This document shows, piece after piece, positions 39,396 through 49,087 of a stretch of 49,176 nt of DNA. A model generated the notes under the pieces. That model saw only the letters and a list, made by a program, of their open reading frames with translations. It made no database searches and had not been told where the DNA came from. Both the position numbers and the translations under genes were made by a program. The DNA comes from Neocallimastix lanati (nom. inval.) (taxonomy: Eukaryota > Neocallimastigomycota > Neocallimastigomycetes > Neocallimastigales > Neocallimastigaceae): the NCBI GenBank assembly GCA_016946835.1, contig JACVTC010000314.1:1-49176 (forward strand). The letters are read 5' to 3'. Positions within the stretch are counted from its first letter, which is position 1, and each line of letters begins with the position of its first letter.

Positions 39396-41555
39396 ATGTA
39401 TTTAAAGTTTAATTTATATACAGATGAAGAATTTGAAAAGGAAACGATCCTTATTAAAAATAAGAATGAATTAACGGATAATACAACATCATTTACTCTC
39501 AATCCTCAATTACCATGTAAACAATGTAAATCAATGATAGATTGTCCAGGACACACGGGAAGAATACCACTTTATTACAGAATTGTTCATCCTGTATTTG
39601 TAAACATATTATGTAAAGAAATAAGTCATATTTGTCCAATTTGTAAAAAATATGATCCTTTACATTCCACTAATAACCCTTGTTGCGAAAAACGTGTAGT
39701 TGCTACAACATTTTCATATCATAAAGTTAAATCGGAGGAAGTCACATCCAATAAATCCAAGTATTTCAAAAATTTTGAAAAAGAGTCAAAGAATATTTCA
39801 GAATATTCTTTCACTTTTGGTAGGGAAACATTATCTATCGAGCAAATGTACGAAGAAATTCGTTCTGCAAATTTTTCAAAAAATCCAGAGCTACAAAATC
39901 ATTTACTTAATGTGTTTATCAAAAATATTCCAGTTTTACCAATCAATATGAGACCATCTATTCTAGATTCTAGCAATACTACGATTCATAATAACGTAAC
40001 AACATTATATCAACGTGTATTAGATCTCAACTTCCAATATCATAATGGAAATTTAATTAAGTCCGTCTATATTGTACGTGCGTATAATTTATACAAGAAA
40101 ATTTTAGGTATTCGTAGTAAAAACGATTCGGTTGAGGATGCTAATAGAAATTATATTAAACAGATGTTATCAGGAAAAAATGGTATTTTCCGAAGTATGT
40201 GTTTAGCTAAGCGTCAAAATTTTTGTCTTCGAAGTGTTATCGTGCCAAATATTGATATCCCTTTAGATGTAGTATTAATTCCTAAAGTCTTCACTGATTC
40301 CTTAATTCCCTACGGGTATAAAACCAATGACTTTGTTATCATCAATAGACAACCTACACTTCAAACTACTTCAATCTTAGCCGTTCATTCTCGTCCAAGT
40401 AACTGTCGAACCATTCAGATCAATCCACTTATTGCTAATGTCTTTCAAGCGGATTTTGACGGTGACGAAATGAACATTTTTTGGTTACCGGGTGAAGAAG
40501 CTAAAGAAGAGTTGGCCACAAAATTAAATATTGCAAATAATATCCGGTCATTTAAAAATGCTTCTATTATGATCAAATTTATACAAGATACTTTAACCGG
40601 AATTTATAATATGACACGTAATAAAGAAATTATTGATATTGATGTTGTTAAAAGAATGTGCGATAAATTGGGCATTCCCGATAATGATTGGAAAAAATTT
40701 TGTAAATACTACAAATCGCGTATGAATAGTACAGATATCCCTTATGCTCACCTGTTATCTTTATTACTTCCTAGAACGCTTACTTTACATGATCATGAAG
40801 GTAATCTGATCGTAGATAAAGGAATATTACTAGGTGTTATCAGTGATAAAAATCAAACTATTTTACTTAATGCTATTTCAAATTACGGTAATGAATTCTA
40901 TTTAAAATTTATGTGGGATGTTCAACGCATGGTTCATGTATATAATCTTACTCATGTTATTACTATTTCTATTGCTGATTGTATGGTAAATGATAAATTA
41001 AGAGAATCATATCTTCCCATAACGGATAGTATCTTAAATAAAATGGATCCTATACCTGTACTAAATCTTGACTCATTGATAGAAAATCAAAATAAATTTG
41101 AAAATTACAACGAGTTTAAGAATCAAGTTTTTCGAAAATATTGTGACCTTACAGAATTAGTGGAATCCATCGATAATAATTTAACAAATATCATTAACAG
41201 TGGATCTAAAGGAAATGTGGATAATGTTATTCAAATATTGATGTCGGTTGGAGTTCAAGCTATTTTACCAGTTTGTTATATTAAAAGTTCCTATTCCGAA
41301 GGATTAACCGCAAAAGAATTATTTATTCATTCAAAATCTGGTCGTGCAGGTATTATTTCTACTTCTCTTAATACATCATCTACTGGGTATTTACAAAGAG
41401 AACTTGTTAAAAGTATGGAAGATTTAGTAACCGATGAACAAGGAGTAGTTCATAACTACTCCAATGAGGAGATATATTATTACCCATTTAGTACAAATAA
41501 GCCAGACATTGATGAAACATTTTTAGAGCATGCATTTTCTATGGCTAGTCTTTAA
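39396..41555 (+). CDS. DNA-directed RNA polymerase largest subunit (RPB1-like), short form
   Basis: The beta'-type catalytic subunit. An N-terminal zinc site (C41, C44, C50, H53 in CKQCKSMIDCPGH) is followed by a second CPIC...CC cluster (about 80-97). NRQPTLQ leads to the absolutely conserved metal-binding motif in QADFDGDEMN (about 351-360). Near residues 648-677 is the trigger-helix region (SGRAGI...GYLQRELVKSMEDL). The protein then stops 40-odd residues later at 719 aa, whereas viral and cellular RPB1 proteins are usually over 1200 aa. The jaw and C-terminal clamp parts are thus missing here. They could be encoded separately, as in the split RNA polymerase of yeast linear plasmids, or be lost. 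A short coding-like stretch in another frame follows the stop. Confidence 0.94.
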   Translation: MYLKFNLYTDEEFEKETILIKNKNELTDNTTSFTLNPQLPCKQCKSMIDCPGHTGRIPLYYRIVHPVFVNILCKEISHICPICKKYDPLHSTNNPCCEKRVVATTFSYHKVKSEEVTSNKSKYFKNFEKESKNISEYSFTFGRETLSIEQMYEEIRSANFSKNPELQNHLLNVFIKNIPVLPINMRPSILDSSNTTIHNNVTTLYQRVLDLNFQYHNGNLIKSVYIVRAYNLYKKILGIRSKNDSVEDANRNYIKQMLSGKNGIFRSMCLAKRQNFCLRSVIVPNIDIPLDVVLIPKVFTDSLIPYGYKTNDFVIINRQPTLQTTSILAVHSRPSNCRTIQINPLIANVFQADFDGDEMNIFWLPGEEAKEELATKLNIANNIRSFKNASIMIKFIQDTLTGIYNMTRNKEIIDIDVVKRMCDKLGIPDNDWKKFCKYYKSRMNSTDIPYAHLLSLLLPRTLTLHDHEGNLIVDKGILLGVISDKNQTILLNAISNYGNEFYLKFMWDVQRMVHVYNLTHVITISIADCMVNDKLRESYLPITDSILNKMDPIPVLNLDSLIENQNKFENYNEFKNQVFRKYCDLTELVESIDNNLTNIINSGSKGNVDNVIQILMSVGVQAILPVCYIKSSYSEGLTAKELFIHSKSGRAGIISTSLNTSSTGYLQRELVKSMEDLVTDEQGVVHNYSNEEIYYYPFSTNKPDIDETFLEHAFSMASL

Positions 41556-41655
41556 ACTAAATATAATATATAGAGACCGTCAATATGATATTACAGATAT
41601 AAAAATAGGATATAATATAAAATATTTTGTTGATATCAAAAAAGGTGTAGTTTAA
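41530..41655 (+). other. Coding-like out-of-frame stretch overlapping the RPB1 3' end
   Basis: The +1 frame relative to RPB1 is open from an ATG at 41530 to a TAA at 41653-41655, and its 3' part (about 41572-41650) is less AT-biased than true spacer and encodes mixed charged residues. A one-base change in the TTT at 41551-41553 would join it to RPB1. It may be a degenerated continuation of the subunit or chance. Little more can be said. Confidence 0.3.
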
Positions 41656-42215
41656 AGTTTTAAAAATATTTTAAATATAAAAAAAAATTTATTACTATTA
41701 CTGTATATTTGTTTTTATATTTTTTTAAAAAAACATTATATACATTTATGAAATAGTTAATTTTTTTAAGCATCTTTTTACTTTTTTTTTTTTAAAAAAA
41801 ATCATATACATATATTAATGGAATAAACAATTATTTTTATTTTTAATAATAAATAAATTATAGTAATTAATTTACTTTTGATATAATTTTAAAATATTAA
41901 ATATTAATATAAATATAATTATTATGATAATTTAAGTATAAAAATTATTGAAATGTTAAATAAAATTAAAAATTATTAAATAGAGTTTAAATTTATTATA
42001 ATTTAATTTTTTTTTTATTTATAAAATTAAAATATCATAAAGAATTACAAATGAATTTACACGTTTATACATGCTGTTAATTATTAATTTTATTTTTCAT
42101 AGTTTTATACATGAATATAATTATTATTATTATTATTATTATATTTTTTTTTCAATTTTGTATATAATTTTAATTTTTATTTTATTTTAATCTTTAAATG
42201 TTTTTTTTTTAGAAA
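41656..42215. other. Convergent AT-rich spacer
   Basis: Pure A/T spacer between RPB1 and the convergent 290-aa gene, with a TTA/TAT microsatellite near 42119-42145. No gene, and no visible missing C-terminal part of RPB1. Confidence 0.5.
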
Positions 42216-43088
42216 TTATTCAGAATTAATATTCAAAGTTATATAAGATTTTGAATTATAGTAAAAAGTATTATAATGATCATTAATAATTTTATTTATT
42301 TTATTGTAGATTACTACCGGATTATTTTCAATAATATCACTATTGCGTTTGTTAATTTCATTAATATCATATGGAATTCCGTATTCAGAGAGAAATTCCT
42401 TGATTTTACTAAAAATAGGTTTTTCCTTAATCAAAGCAATAGACTTGAACGTCATTTTAATGTAATACTCGGGTTGTAATTCTTCTCCATATCTACTGAC
42501 TTCAACATAATGAGTTGCCATAAAATAACTGTTTTGCTTTTTATTTTTTTCGGTGGAGCAATATTGAATAACAAGTATTCCAGCACCAAAATAACTTTTA
42601 AATTCATCGAAAAATAAAATATAAGAATGTAATGATTTGTCAACCATATCAACACTTAATGGCCATTTAGTAGACTTAGGTTCATTTTTTCTTATATCGT
42701 TGTTTTGACTGTCTTTTTGAAATATCCAATTATTACCTAGGGAAACAACAACTGCCGGATGTCCATATTTAAGAGTGGTAGCAACATTACTGATATATTG
42801 ATTTAATGGTAGTTTCCCTTCTGAACGAACATGAACTCCACAATACATATGTCCCGGAATTACTTTATTATTACAAGTGGTTTTATTTCTTTTTAATCCA
42901 ATACAAGTATTATTCAAACTAAGTTTGGCCATTTCGTGAATTGATGATTGGATATCATCTTCCTTAGTTAAATTATTTAAAATATTATCTTTATTTATAT
43001 TAAGATTATAATTATTATTGAAGACTTGGACAGATTTACTACATAATATTTCGATCACTTCGTTGTAATAATTTGTTAAATTTTCCAT
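42216..43088 (-). CDS. Protein with a CCCH-type zinc motif, function unknown
   Basis: A 290-aa soluble protein. Residues 62-86 carry C-x9-C-x10-C-x2-H (C62, C72, C83, H86) with YCGVH at its end, a short zinc-binding motif of a type that turns up in many giant-virus and phage proteins; its partners are usually unknown. The N-terminal 60 residues are helical and Asn-rich. The middle (about 95-215) has beta-like segments with Trp and Tyr, and the C-terminus is Lys/Asn/Ile-rich. It lies convergent to RPB1 and divergent from the D6-type helicase, within the second viral block. A role as transcription factor or nucleic-acid-binding protein is plausible but not shown. Confidence 0.75.
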   Translation of the reverse strand: MENLTNYYNEVIEILCSKSVQVFNNNYNLNINKDNILNNLTKEDDIQSSIHEMAKLSLNNTCIGLKRNKTTCNNKVIPGHMYCGVHVRSEGKLPLNQYISNVATTLKYGHPAVVVSLGNNWIFQKDSQNNDIRKNEPKSTKWPLSVDMVDKSLHSYILFFDEFKSYFGAGILVIQYCSTEKNKKQNSYFMATHYVEVSRYGEELQPEYYIKMTFKSIALIKEKPIFSKIKEFLSEYGIPYDINEINKRNSDIIENNPVVIYNKINKIINDHYNTFYYNSKSYITLNINSE

Positions 43089-43918
43089 TATTACAAATTT
43101 AAATAGAATAATATAAACCTTATTAAAAGTAAAAAATAAAATTTAAAATTAAATTATATTAAATTTATAAAAATAATAATGTAAGTAATTCTAAAAGTAT
43201 TTATTTAACTTCTTTTATAAATGACATTTATCATTTGAAAGAGTTTTCTCATATAAATTAAATAAAATTTTTAAAGTTTAAAGTAGATCTAAAAAAAATA
43301 AAATTTTTAAAATTTAATCTTGATCTAAAATTTAAAATTTTATACCTTTTAATTTATTTTTTGGGATGGTTGAATTTTAAATATTAGTAAATTTATATTA
43401 TATATATATATTTTTTTATAGTTGGACAGATAATGTAATAATTTATCAATTTTCAATAGCATATATTATTCATTCATATACCAATAAAATTAAAAGAAAA
43501 AATTTTAATAAATTAAATATATTATTAGTACATTGAAAATATATTAATAAAATGATTTAAAAAGTATAATATTTAATACATTTATAAACAAATATTAAGG
43601 TTTATATTTTATAAATTTATTAAAAAAAAAAAATATAAAAGTTAAAAGAGTAATACATTTTTTGATATATTACATAAAAATTAGTATAATTTTAATTTTG
43701 AATAAAGTATTATTGATGTAGTAAATAAATTATTATTTTACAATTATTTAATTTAATTTGTTAAGTAGTTTAATTACTTTATTATTAATTATATTTATTT
43801 TACATTATATAAATATATATTAATTTTTCCTTTTTGTTTTATTTTTTTTTTCTCTTTAATTTATTTACAAAAATAATAGAGTTAAATAAATTTGTATTGA
43901 GGATAGATAGAACTATAA
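43089..43918. other. Divergent AT-rich spacer
   Basis: About 830 bases between divergent genes (zinc-motif protein and SF2 helicase). A TAAAATTTTTAAA-type string repeats near 43264-43325, with GATCTAAAA occurring twice (near 43287 and 43322). No gene. Promoters of both neighbours must lie here. Confidence 0.5.
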
Positions 43919-46900
43919 ATGACATATCCGGATATTAATAACTTACATAGTTTAAGAGAATTTACGGAGATTTATACGAATAATCCGTTGATAGAAGAAA
44001 ATGTACATATGAAAAGATACCAAATATTACCCGTAAGGTATATGTCACCGGAAAATGAAGTGGTCAACCGATTTCTAATTTATCATTCACCAGGAACCGG
44101 GAAATCATTCACCGCATTATGGATTGCATTAAAATTCATAAATGTTTATAAGAAACCTTGTATTATTCTTGTAAAAGGTAAGGAAGCTATTACGGAATTT
44201 ACCAAACGTGTAAAGACTTGGTATGATTATACTTTTGAATATTATCCACACTTACCGAACGTTAAAGATTATAAAGAATTTATCAAAAAGTATATTGAAT
44301 TTCGCACTTATATAACTTTCTGTAACGATATCCAAAACATTAATGATAGTAACACTGACACCGATGGTAATGACAACAAAAGTGATCACCAACAGACAAC
44401 ATCTAATTCTTTTTCTTTTTATGATGAAAGATTAATTATTATTGATGAAGTTCATCATTTTCGTAACCCTACCAAAAAAAAGTTTATCTATAACAATTTA
44501 AGTTCACTTTTAAATCATATTAATAAAGGTCGAATTATATTTATGTCTGCAACTCCGATTTTTGATAATGCAAATGAAATAACAGATCTGGTTAAATTAA
44601 TTAAACCAAATTTGAATTCCACTTCATTTTTAACCCCTGAAAAACTGAAAGAAGAAATGCTTGGTCACCTGTCTTATTATGGATTAAATCCACCAAACAC
44701 GACCGTGAATTATATGGGTTCATATATACCAGGTATTGAACGTTACAAAATAGTAAAAGTACCTATGCAAGGAGTTCAACTTCAAAATTATCGAAATATC
44801 CTAAAGGAACCTCAAGAGAAGAATAATATGGGAATCAATTATGTGAAAGCAACACTTGGTGTTCTTCATTTACAAATTGATGATAATTTAACACAAGATA
44901 CTAATAAAGGATCAAAAGCAAAAGGTAAATCGAATGATACCAAAAAGGGATCAAAAGCAAAAGGTAAATCGAATGATGCAAAAAAAAGATCAAAATCCAA
45001 AGTTAAATCGGATTTATCAGAATACCAATTTAGTAATGATAAGATTATTCATAGTAACCCTCTTTTACAAGATATTATAATGCAACAATCCAAGGATATT
45101 AAAAATTATTGTTGTAAATTGTATCATTGTCTTAACGAAATAAATAAAAAGGAAAATCCAGACGGACCTGTATTTATCTATTGCAGTATCATTGAGCAAG
45201 TTGGTATTTATTACTTTTCCGCGATACTTTGTGCTATGGGCTATCATTATGTATATAATAAAATATCTTCTAATAGCCGTCATAATGATGAGACATCAAA
45301 TTTTTCCAATTTAGAAAGTAAAGTGGATAGGAAAGGCAAAGGGATCGATCGTTTTCTTCCTCATCATTTTTCTTCTTTTCATGATGGTGATGTTGATGAT
45401 GATAACGAATTCGCTGAACTAAAGGAAATTCGAAAAGAAAGAGAGGATAAATTTTGGAATTTTACATTTATTACTGGAGATAAAAAGCTCTGTCCAAATA
45501 TGATGGAACGTTTAGATATGTTTAATGATTCAAGTAATCAAAATGGATCAAAGATAAAGGTTCTTCTAGGAAGTGACATAGTATCGGAAAGTGTTGATAT
45601 TATGAATGTCCGACAATTACACATATTAACACCGCATTGGAATTATGAGAAAATAAATCAAATTATTGGCCGTATTCGACGCGTCGGTTCACATGATTCT
45701 CTTCCTGAAAATCAACGATTCGTCAATGTTTATTTGTACATGGCATGTGATGACGAAGTAGAGTGTTCCGATTCATATCAGTATAGTGTGGACTATCGCA
45801 AGTATATTTTATGTGAAAATAAATATAAAGATGCGTTAAAATTTAATCAAGCATTAAAAAATGCTTCTATAGAATTTTTGATTCATGCTCCTTTTAACTT
45901 AAATGATTCTCAAAACACTAACGGTCTCTCTACTAAAGAACAGAATAAACCTTTTGATATTGAATCAAGCCTGAGTGAAAGTAGAGCAATGACCAATACT
46001 AGTATAGCTATAGATGCTAATATTCATGGAGAGACTTCTACATTCAAAGATATTAATGGAAATGAGATAATTGGCAATACAAGTATCGTTCCATATTTAC
46101 ATTATTCTTCAGTATACTTAGATAAACTTTTACCATTATGTATGATCGAAATAAATAAAAAGTTAAGTACATTCTTTTCAGAGAACAATTGTATTAGAAT
46201 TATGGATCTTATGGATAGAATTCCTGTCATTAACCTATTCGTTTTACCAAAATTAATAGAATATATTAATAGTAATAATATTGTGATAGCTGGTGGTATT
46301 TTAAGATATTCTGACGGAATGATTTATCGTAAAATTATATCCAATTATCGTTTAAATTATAGGAATGCTTATTTTGGAAAATTACTTCGCCAAAATCTTC
46401 CATTTTATAATAATAATAGAAGTAGGCGAATGAACGAACAGTTATCCTACTTTATTCACGCAAAGATTGATATTAAAAGCGAAGAAATAGTGTCTTTAAA
46501 CAATAAATTACAAAATGCTAATATGACCAGAGAAGCATATAATCAAATTATTAAATATTCTCATACTGAAAAATTGTTTATATTAAGATATGCTCTACGT
46601 CAAAATTTATTCAATATCACTAAATTATTTTATCCTTATTGGAAAAAAATCGATAATTTCGTTTATATATCATATTTTTCAACTATTACAACTTCATCTT
46701 ATGCTAGTAATAAAAAAAAGTCAGAGAAGGATTTTAGTACTAATATTATTTATGCAAATTTTAATTTTCGAGAATGGAGGTTGGTAAATGATGAGCCTAA
46801 TTCAGAGGATATTTCAAAACAAATGGATGATCATTATAGAATTGTAGAACGAAATCGAAAAAAAGATCGTTATAAATATGTCTATATATTATGTAATGAT

Positions 46901-47623
46901 TTAACTTTAAGATATTGTGACTTGAAAAAAAATTTAAATTTTAATTTTAAAGAAGAAGAACCTTCTACTTCAAATGGTTCTACTTCAGAATGTTCTACTT
47001 CAGAATGTACTACTTCAAAATGTACTACTTCAAAATGTTCATCATCAAAATGTTCTACTTCAAAATGTTCATCATCAAAATGTTCTACTTCAAAATGTTC
47101 ATCATCAAAATGTTCATCATCAAAATGTTCTACTTCAAAATGTTCATCATCAAAATGTTCATCATCAAAATGTTCTACTTCAGAATGCTCTACTTCAGAA
47201 TGTTCTACTTCAGATTCGGATTCTATTAATTATCGTGAAATTAATCGTGGTTGTAATATTGAAACTTTTTATATAAAGGAAGAACTTTTGGAAAAGCTCA
47301 TCTACTCAATATGTTATGACGATATGGAAAAAAAATTGTCATCTATTCGTATTCCAAACTATAAAGTAATTTCTGAAAAAGATATGGAAAATTTTTATAA
47401 AGAAGAAAACAATAAAGATAAATATAAAGAAATTAAAAAACATATTTTAAGCGTTGTCACTCAAAACGATATTCCTAAATATTGTAAAGAAAGACCACAT
47501 CAAGCTTTTTTGTTGCATGAATTATTATCAAAATTTTCAGAAAAAATTAAAGATAGTAGAAATGAAATGATAGAATTATGGGAAAAATATTTATTTGATT
47601 ATGATCTTATTATTATTTTATAA
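43919..47623 (+). CDS. D6/D11-type SF2 helicase, viral transcription factor-like
   Basis: A 1234-aa superfamily-2 ATPase of the poxvirus D6 (early transcription factor)/D11 (NPH-I) and asfarvirus-like group. Walker A is SPGTGKS (about 57-63), Walker B is IIDEVHHF (about 172-179), motif III is MSATP (about 209-213), motif V is SDIVSESVDI (about 559-568) and motif VI is QIIGRIRRVGSH (about 581-592). Such proteins start, or release, transcription by the viral RNA polymerase. A Lys/Ser-rich repeat (about 330-365) lies between the two RecA lobes. A Ser-Cys-rich repeat of fifteen pentapeptides lies near 1020-1100. The long C-terminal region beyond the helicase core matches the size of D6/asfar-type members rather than D11. 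Confidence 0.93.
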   Translation: MTYPDINNLHSLREFTEIYTNNPLIEENVHMKRYQILPVRYMSPENEVVNRFLIYHSPGTGKSFTALWIALKFINVYKKPCIILVKGKEAITEFTKRVKTWYDYTFEYYPHLPNVKDYKEFIKKYIEFRTYITFCNDIQNINDSNTDTDGNDNKSDHQQTTSNSFSFYDERLIIIDEVHHFRNPTKKKFIYNNLSSLLNHINKGRIIFMSATPIFDNANEITDLVKLIKPNLNSTSFLTPEKLKEEMLGHLSYYGLNPPNTTVNYMGSYIPGIERYKIVKVPMQGVQLQNYRNILKEPQEKNNMGINYVKATLGVLHLQIDDNLTQDTNKGSKAKGKSNDTKKGSKAKGKSNDAKKRSKSKVKSDLSEYQFSNDKIIHSNPLLQDIIMQQSKDIKNYCCKLYHCLNEINKKENPDGPVFIYCSIIEQVGIYYFSAILCAMGYHYVYNKISSNSRHNDETSNFSNLESKVDRKGKGIDRFLPHHFSSFHDGDVDDDNEFAELKEIRKEREDKFWNFTFITGDKKLCPNMMERLDMFNDSSNQNGSKIKVLLGSDIVSESVDIMNVRQLHILTPHWNYEKINQIIGRIRRVGSHDSLPENQRFVNVYLYMACDDEVECSDSYQYSVDYRKYILCENKYKDALKFNQALKNASIEFLIHAPFNLNDSQNTNGLSTKEQNKPFDIESSLSESRAMTNTSIAIDANIHGETSTFKDINGNEIIGNTSIVPYLHYSSVYLDKLLPLCMIEINKKLSTFFSENNCIRIMDLMDRIPVINLFVLPKLIEYINSNNIVIAGGILRYSDGMIYRKIISNYRLNYRNAYFGKLLRQNLPFYNNNRSRRMNEQLSYFIHAKIDIKSEEIVSLNNKLQNANMTREAYNQIIKYSHTEKLFILRYALRQNLFNITKLFYPYWKKIDNFVYISYFSTITTSSYASNKKKSEKDFSTNIIYANFNFREWRLVNDEPNSEDISKQMDDHYRIVERNRKKDRYKYVYILCNDLTLRYCDLKKNLNFNFKEEEPSTSNGSTSECSTSECTTSKCTTSKCSSSKCSTSKCSSSKCSTSKCSSSKCSSSKCSTSKCSSSKCSSSKCSTSECSTSECSTSDSDSINYREINRGCNIETFYIKEELLEKLIYSICYDDMEKKLSSIRIPNYKVISEKDMENFYKEENNKDKYKEIKKHILSVVTQNDIPKYCKERPHQAFLLHELLSKFSEKIKDSRNEMIELWEKYLFDYDLIIIL
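44908..45012 (+). repeat. Lys/Ser-rich 42-bp coding repeat
   Basis: About two and a half in-frame units encoding a KGSKAKGKSND(T/A)KK repeat inside the SF2 helicase, between its two RecA-like lobes. The first two units are nearly identical and the last has diverged. A basic linker of this kind may contact nucleic acid. Confidence 0.75.
46978..47217 (+). repeat. 15-bp coding repeat encoding (S/T)(S/T)S(K/E)C pentapeptides
   Basis: Fifteen consecutive 15-base units, mostly TGTTCTACTTCAAAA or TGTTCATCATCAAAA, each giving a pentapeptide ending in Cys, in the C-terminal part of the SF2 helicase. The mosaic of two unit types indicates repeat expansion with exchange between units. All three frames stay open through it, which creates spurious ORFs. 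Confidence 0.9.
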
Positions 47624-48313
47624 ATGAATAAACCTTTAATTATTTTTAGTATAGTTAATATATATATTGTAAATAAATTTTATATAAATTAAAATAATAA
47701 TATATTTAAATAATTGCAAAAATAAAAAAATATTTTAAATTAAAATTTTATATATAGGTATATGAATAAATAGTATATTAAAATTAAATATTAAATATTA
47801 ATTATATAAGAGATTATTATTATATTTGAAAAATTAAATGTAAATATTTTATATAATATATAGTATTTTTTTAAAAATAAAAATTAATTGATAATTTTAT
47901 ATTCCTTTTTACTTTTTTTTTTTTTTTTAAATAAATAAAAAAAAAATTAAATATATTTATCTGTACATTGAAAAATATATATATATATATTTTTTTAAAA
48001 AAATTAATATCCAAATATATTTAATGTAATTATTATTATATATCGTTATTCATTACATGTTTTAATATAATTTTATATATAAATATATATATAATATTAT
48101 TTTATTAAATAATTATATTATATTATATTTTATTTTATTATATTATATTTTATGGTTATACTACATTAATATTATTATATAAATATAAATTATTATTATT
48201 AATAATTTTAATTATGTTATTACTAAAGTATATTTAAATGAAATTACAGCATTAAAATTGTCAGATTTTTACTATAAACATATAAATATATAAATATATA
48301 TATACATATATAT
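47624..48313. other. Convergent AT-rich spacer
   Basis: A/T-only spacer of about 690 bases between the convergent SF2 helicase and the 257-aa gene, with a poly-T run near 47914-47928, an AT dinucleotide run near 47976-47990 and ATATT/TTATA arrays near 48110-48150. No gene seen. Confidence 0.5.
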
Positions 48314-49087
48314 TTATAATCTTTTAGTACTACAATGAATTGAATTTGGTATAAAGTTTATATCTACAAAGTAAGCTTTACATGTAAAATTGACCATTGG
48401 TATATTATTAACAATACGTTCATTAATAATAATATAATTTACTTTTATCAATGGATAAATATTTCCATTAATATAACAAAACGTGTCTCTAGAAAGAAGA
48501 TCTGCCATCTCATCCAAATAATCATCTCCACAATAAACATTAGTACCAATCTTTTTTTTGCCTTTAAATGAATCTTTAAAGTAGCGAATATTAATATATT
48601 CGGTATTATTATTTCCTTTATTTATAATACCAGTAAAGATCCAATTTTGATTAAATTTTACATTATTCTTTTTTAACATGTAATAAATAGGAGAAGATTC
48701 GTCGATATGTCTAATATAATCCGAAATTAGCATTTGCATACGAGAATCGATAAATCGAAGTCGTTCAATAAATTTTTTCATTGGTTCAGTTTCGTTTTCA
48801 GAAATTCGATGAATAAAATTATCTTGTACAAAATTGTTTTTATTAAGATGGTAATGAGACATTGGAATAGATAAAGAGGGTAAATCCGTTAACGTAATAC
48901 CAGAACTAATTTTTAAAGGTCCTAAAATTACATTATTGGTATTATTGAAACATTTGATAACAAATCGAAACATACTATTATTTTTAGGTAAAGGTACAAC
49001 TTCCTTAAAATTTATAGTAGATATCATTCTTTGAAATATCATATCTGTACTGCATGATGATGATAAGATACGATTATAATAATCCAT
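48314..49087 (-). CDS. 257-aa protein, candidate single-stranded DNA-binding protein
   Basis: A soluble protein without signal peptide. It has beta-rich N- and C-terminal parts around a helical middle (about 100-125, EPMKKFIERLRF). The C-terminal alternation of hydrophobic strands (IYPLIKVNYIIIN, then VNFTCKAYFVDI) is reminiscent of OB-fold SSB-like proteins of large DNA viruses, and the size is close to known viral SSBs, but there is no motif that proves it. The frame stays open for 16 codons upstream of the chosen ATG without another ATG, so the start is provisional. A replication set with polymerase, helicase and UDG-like protein would be expected to include an SSB. Confidence 0.7.
   Translation of the reverse strand: MDYYNRILSSSCSTDMIFQRMISTINFKEVVPLPKNNSMFRFVIKCFNNTNNVILGPLKISSGITLTDLPSLSIPMSHYHLNKNNFVQDNFIHRISENETEPMKKFIERLRFIDSRMQMLISDYIRHIDESSPIYYMLKKNNVKFNQNWIFTGIINKGNNNTEYINIRYFKDSFKGKKKIGTNVYCGDDYLDEMADLLSRDTFCYINGNIYPLIKVNYIIINERIVNNIPMVNFTCKAYFVDINFIPNSIHCSTKRL

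Noticed and set aside
46974-47276. Open frames of 79 and 100 codons overlapping the SF2 helicase repeat
   Set aside because: They exist only because the 15-bp repeat is open in all frames; the translations are monotone repeats without other content.
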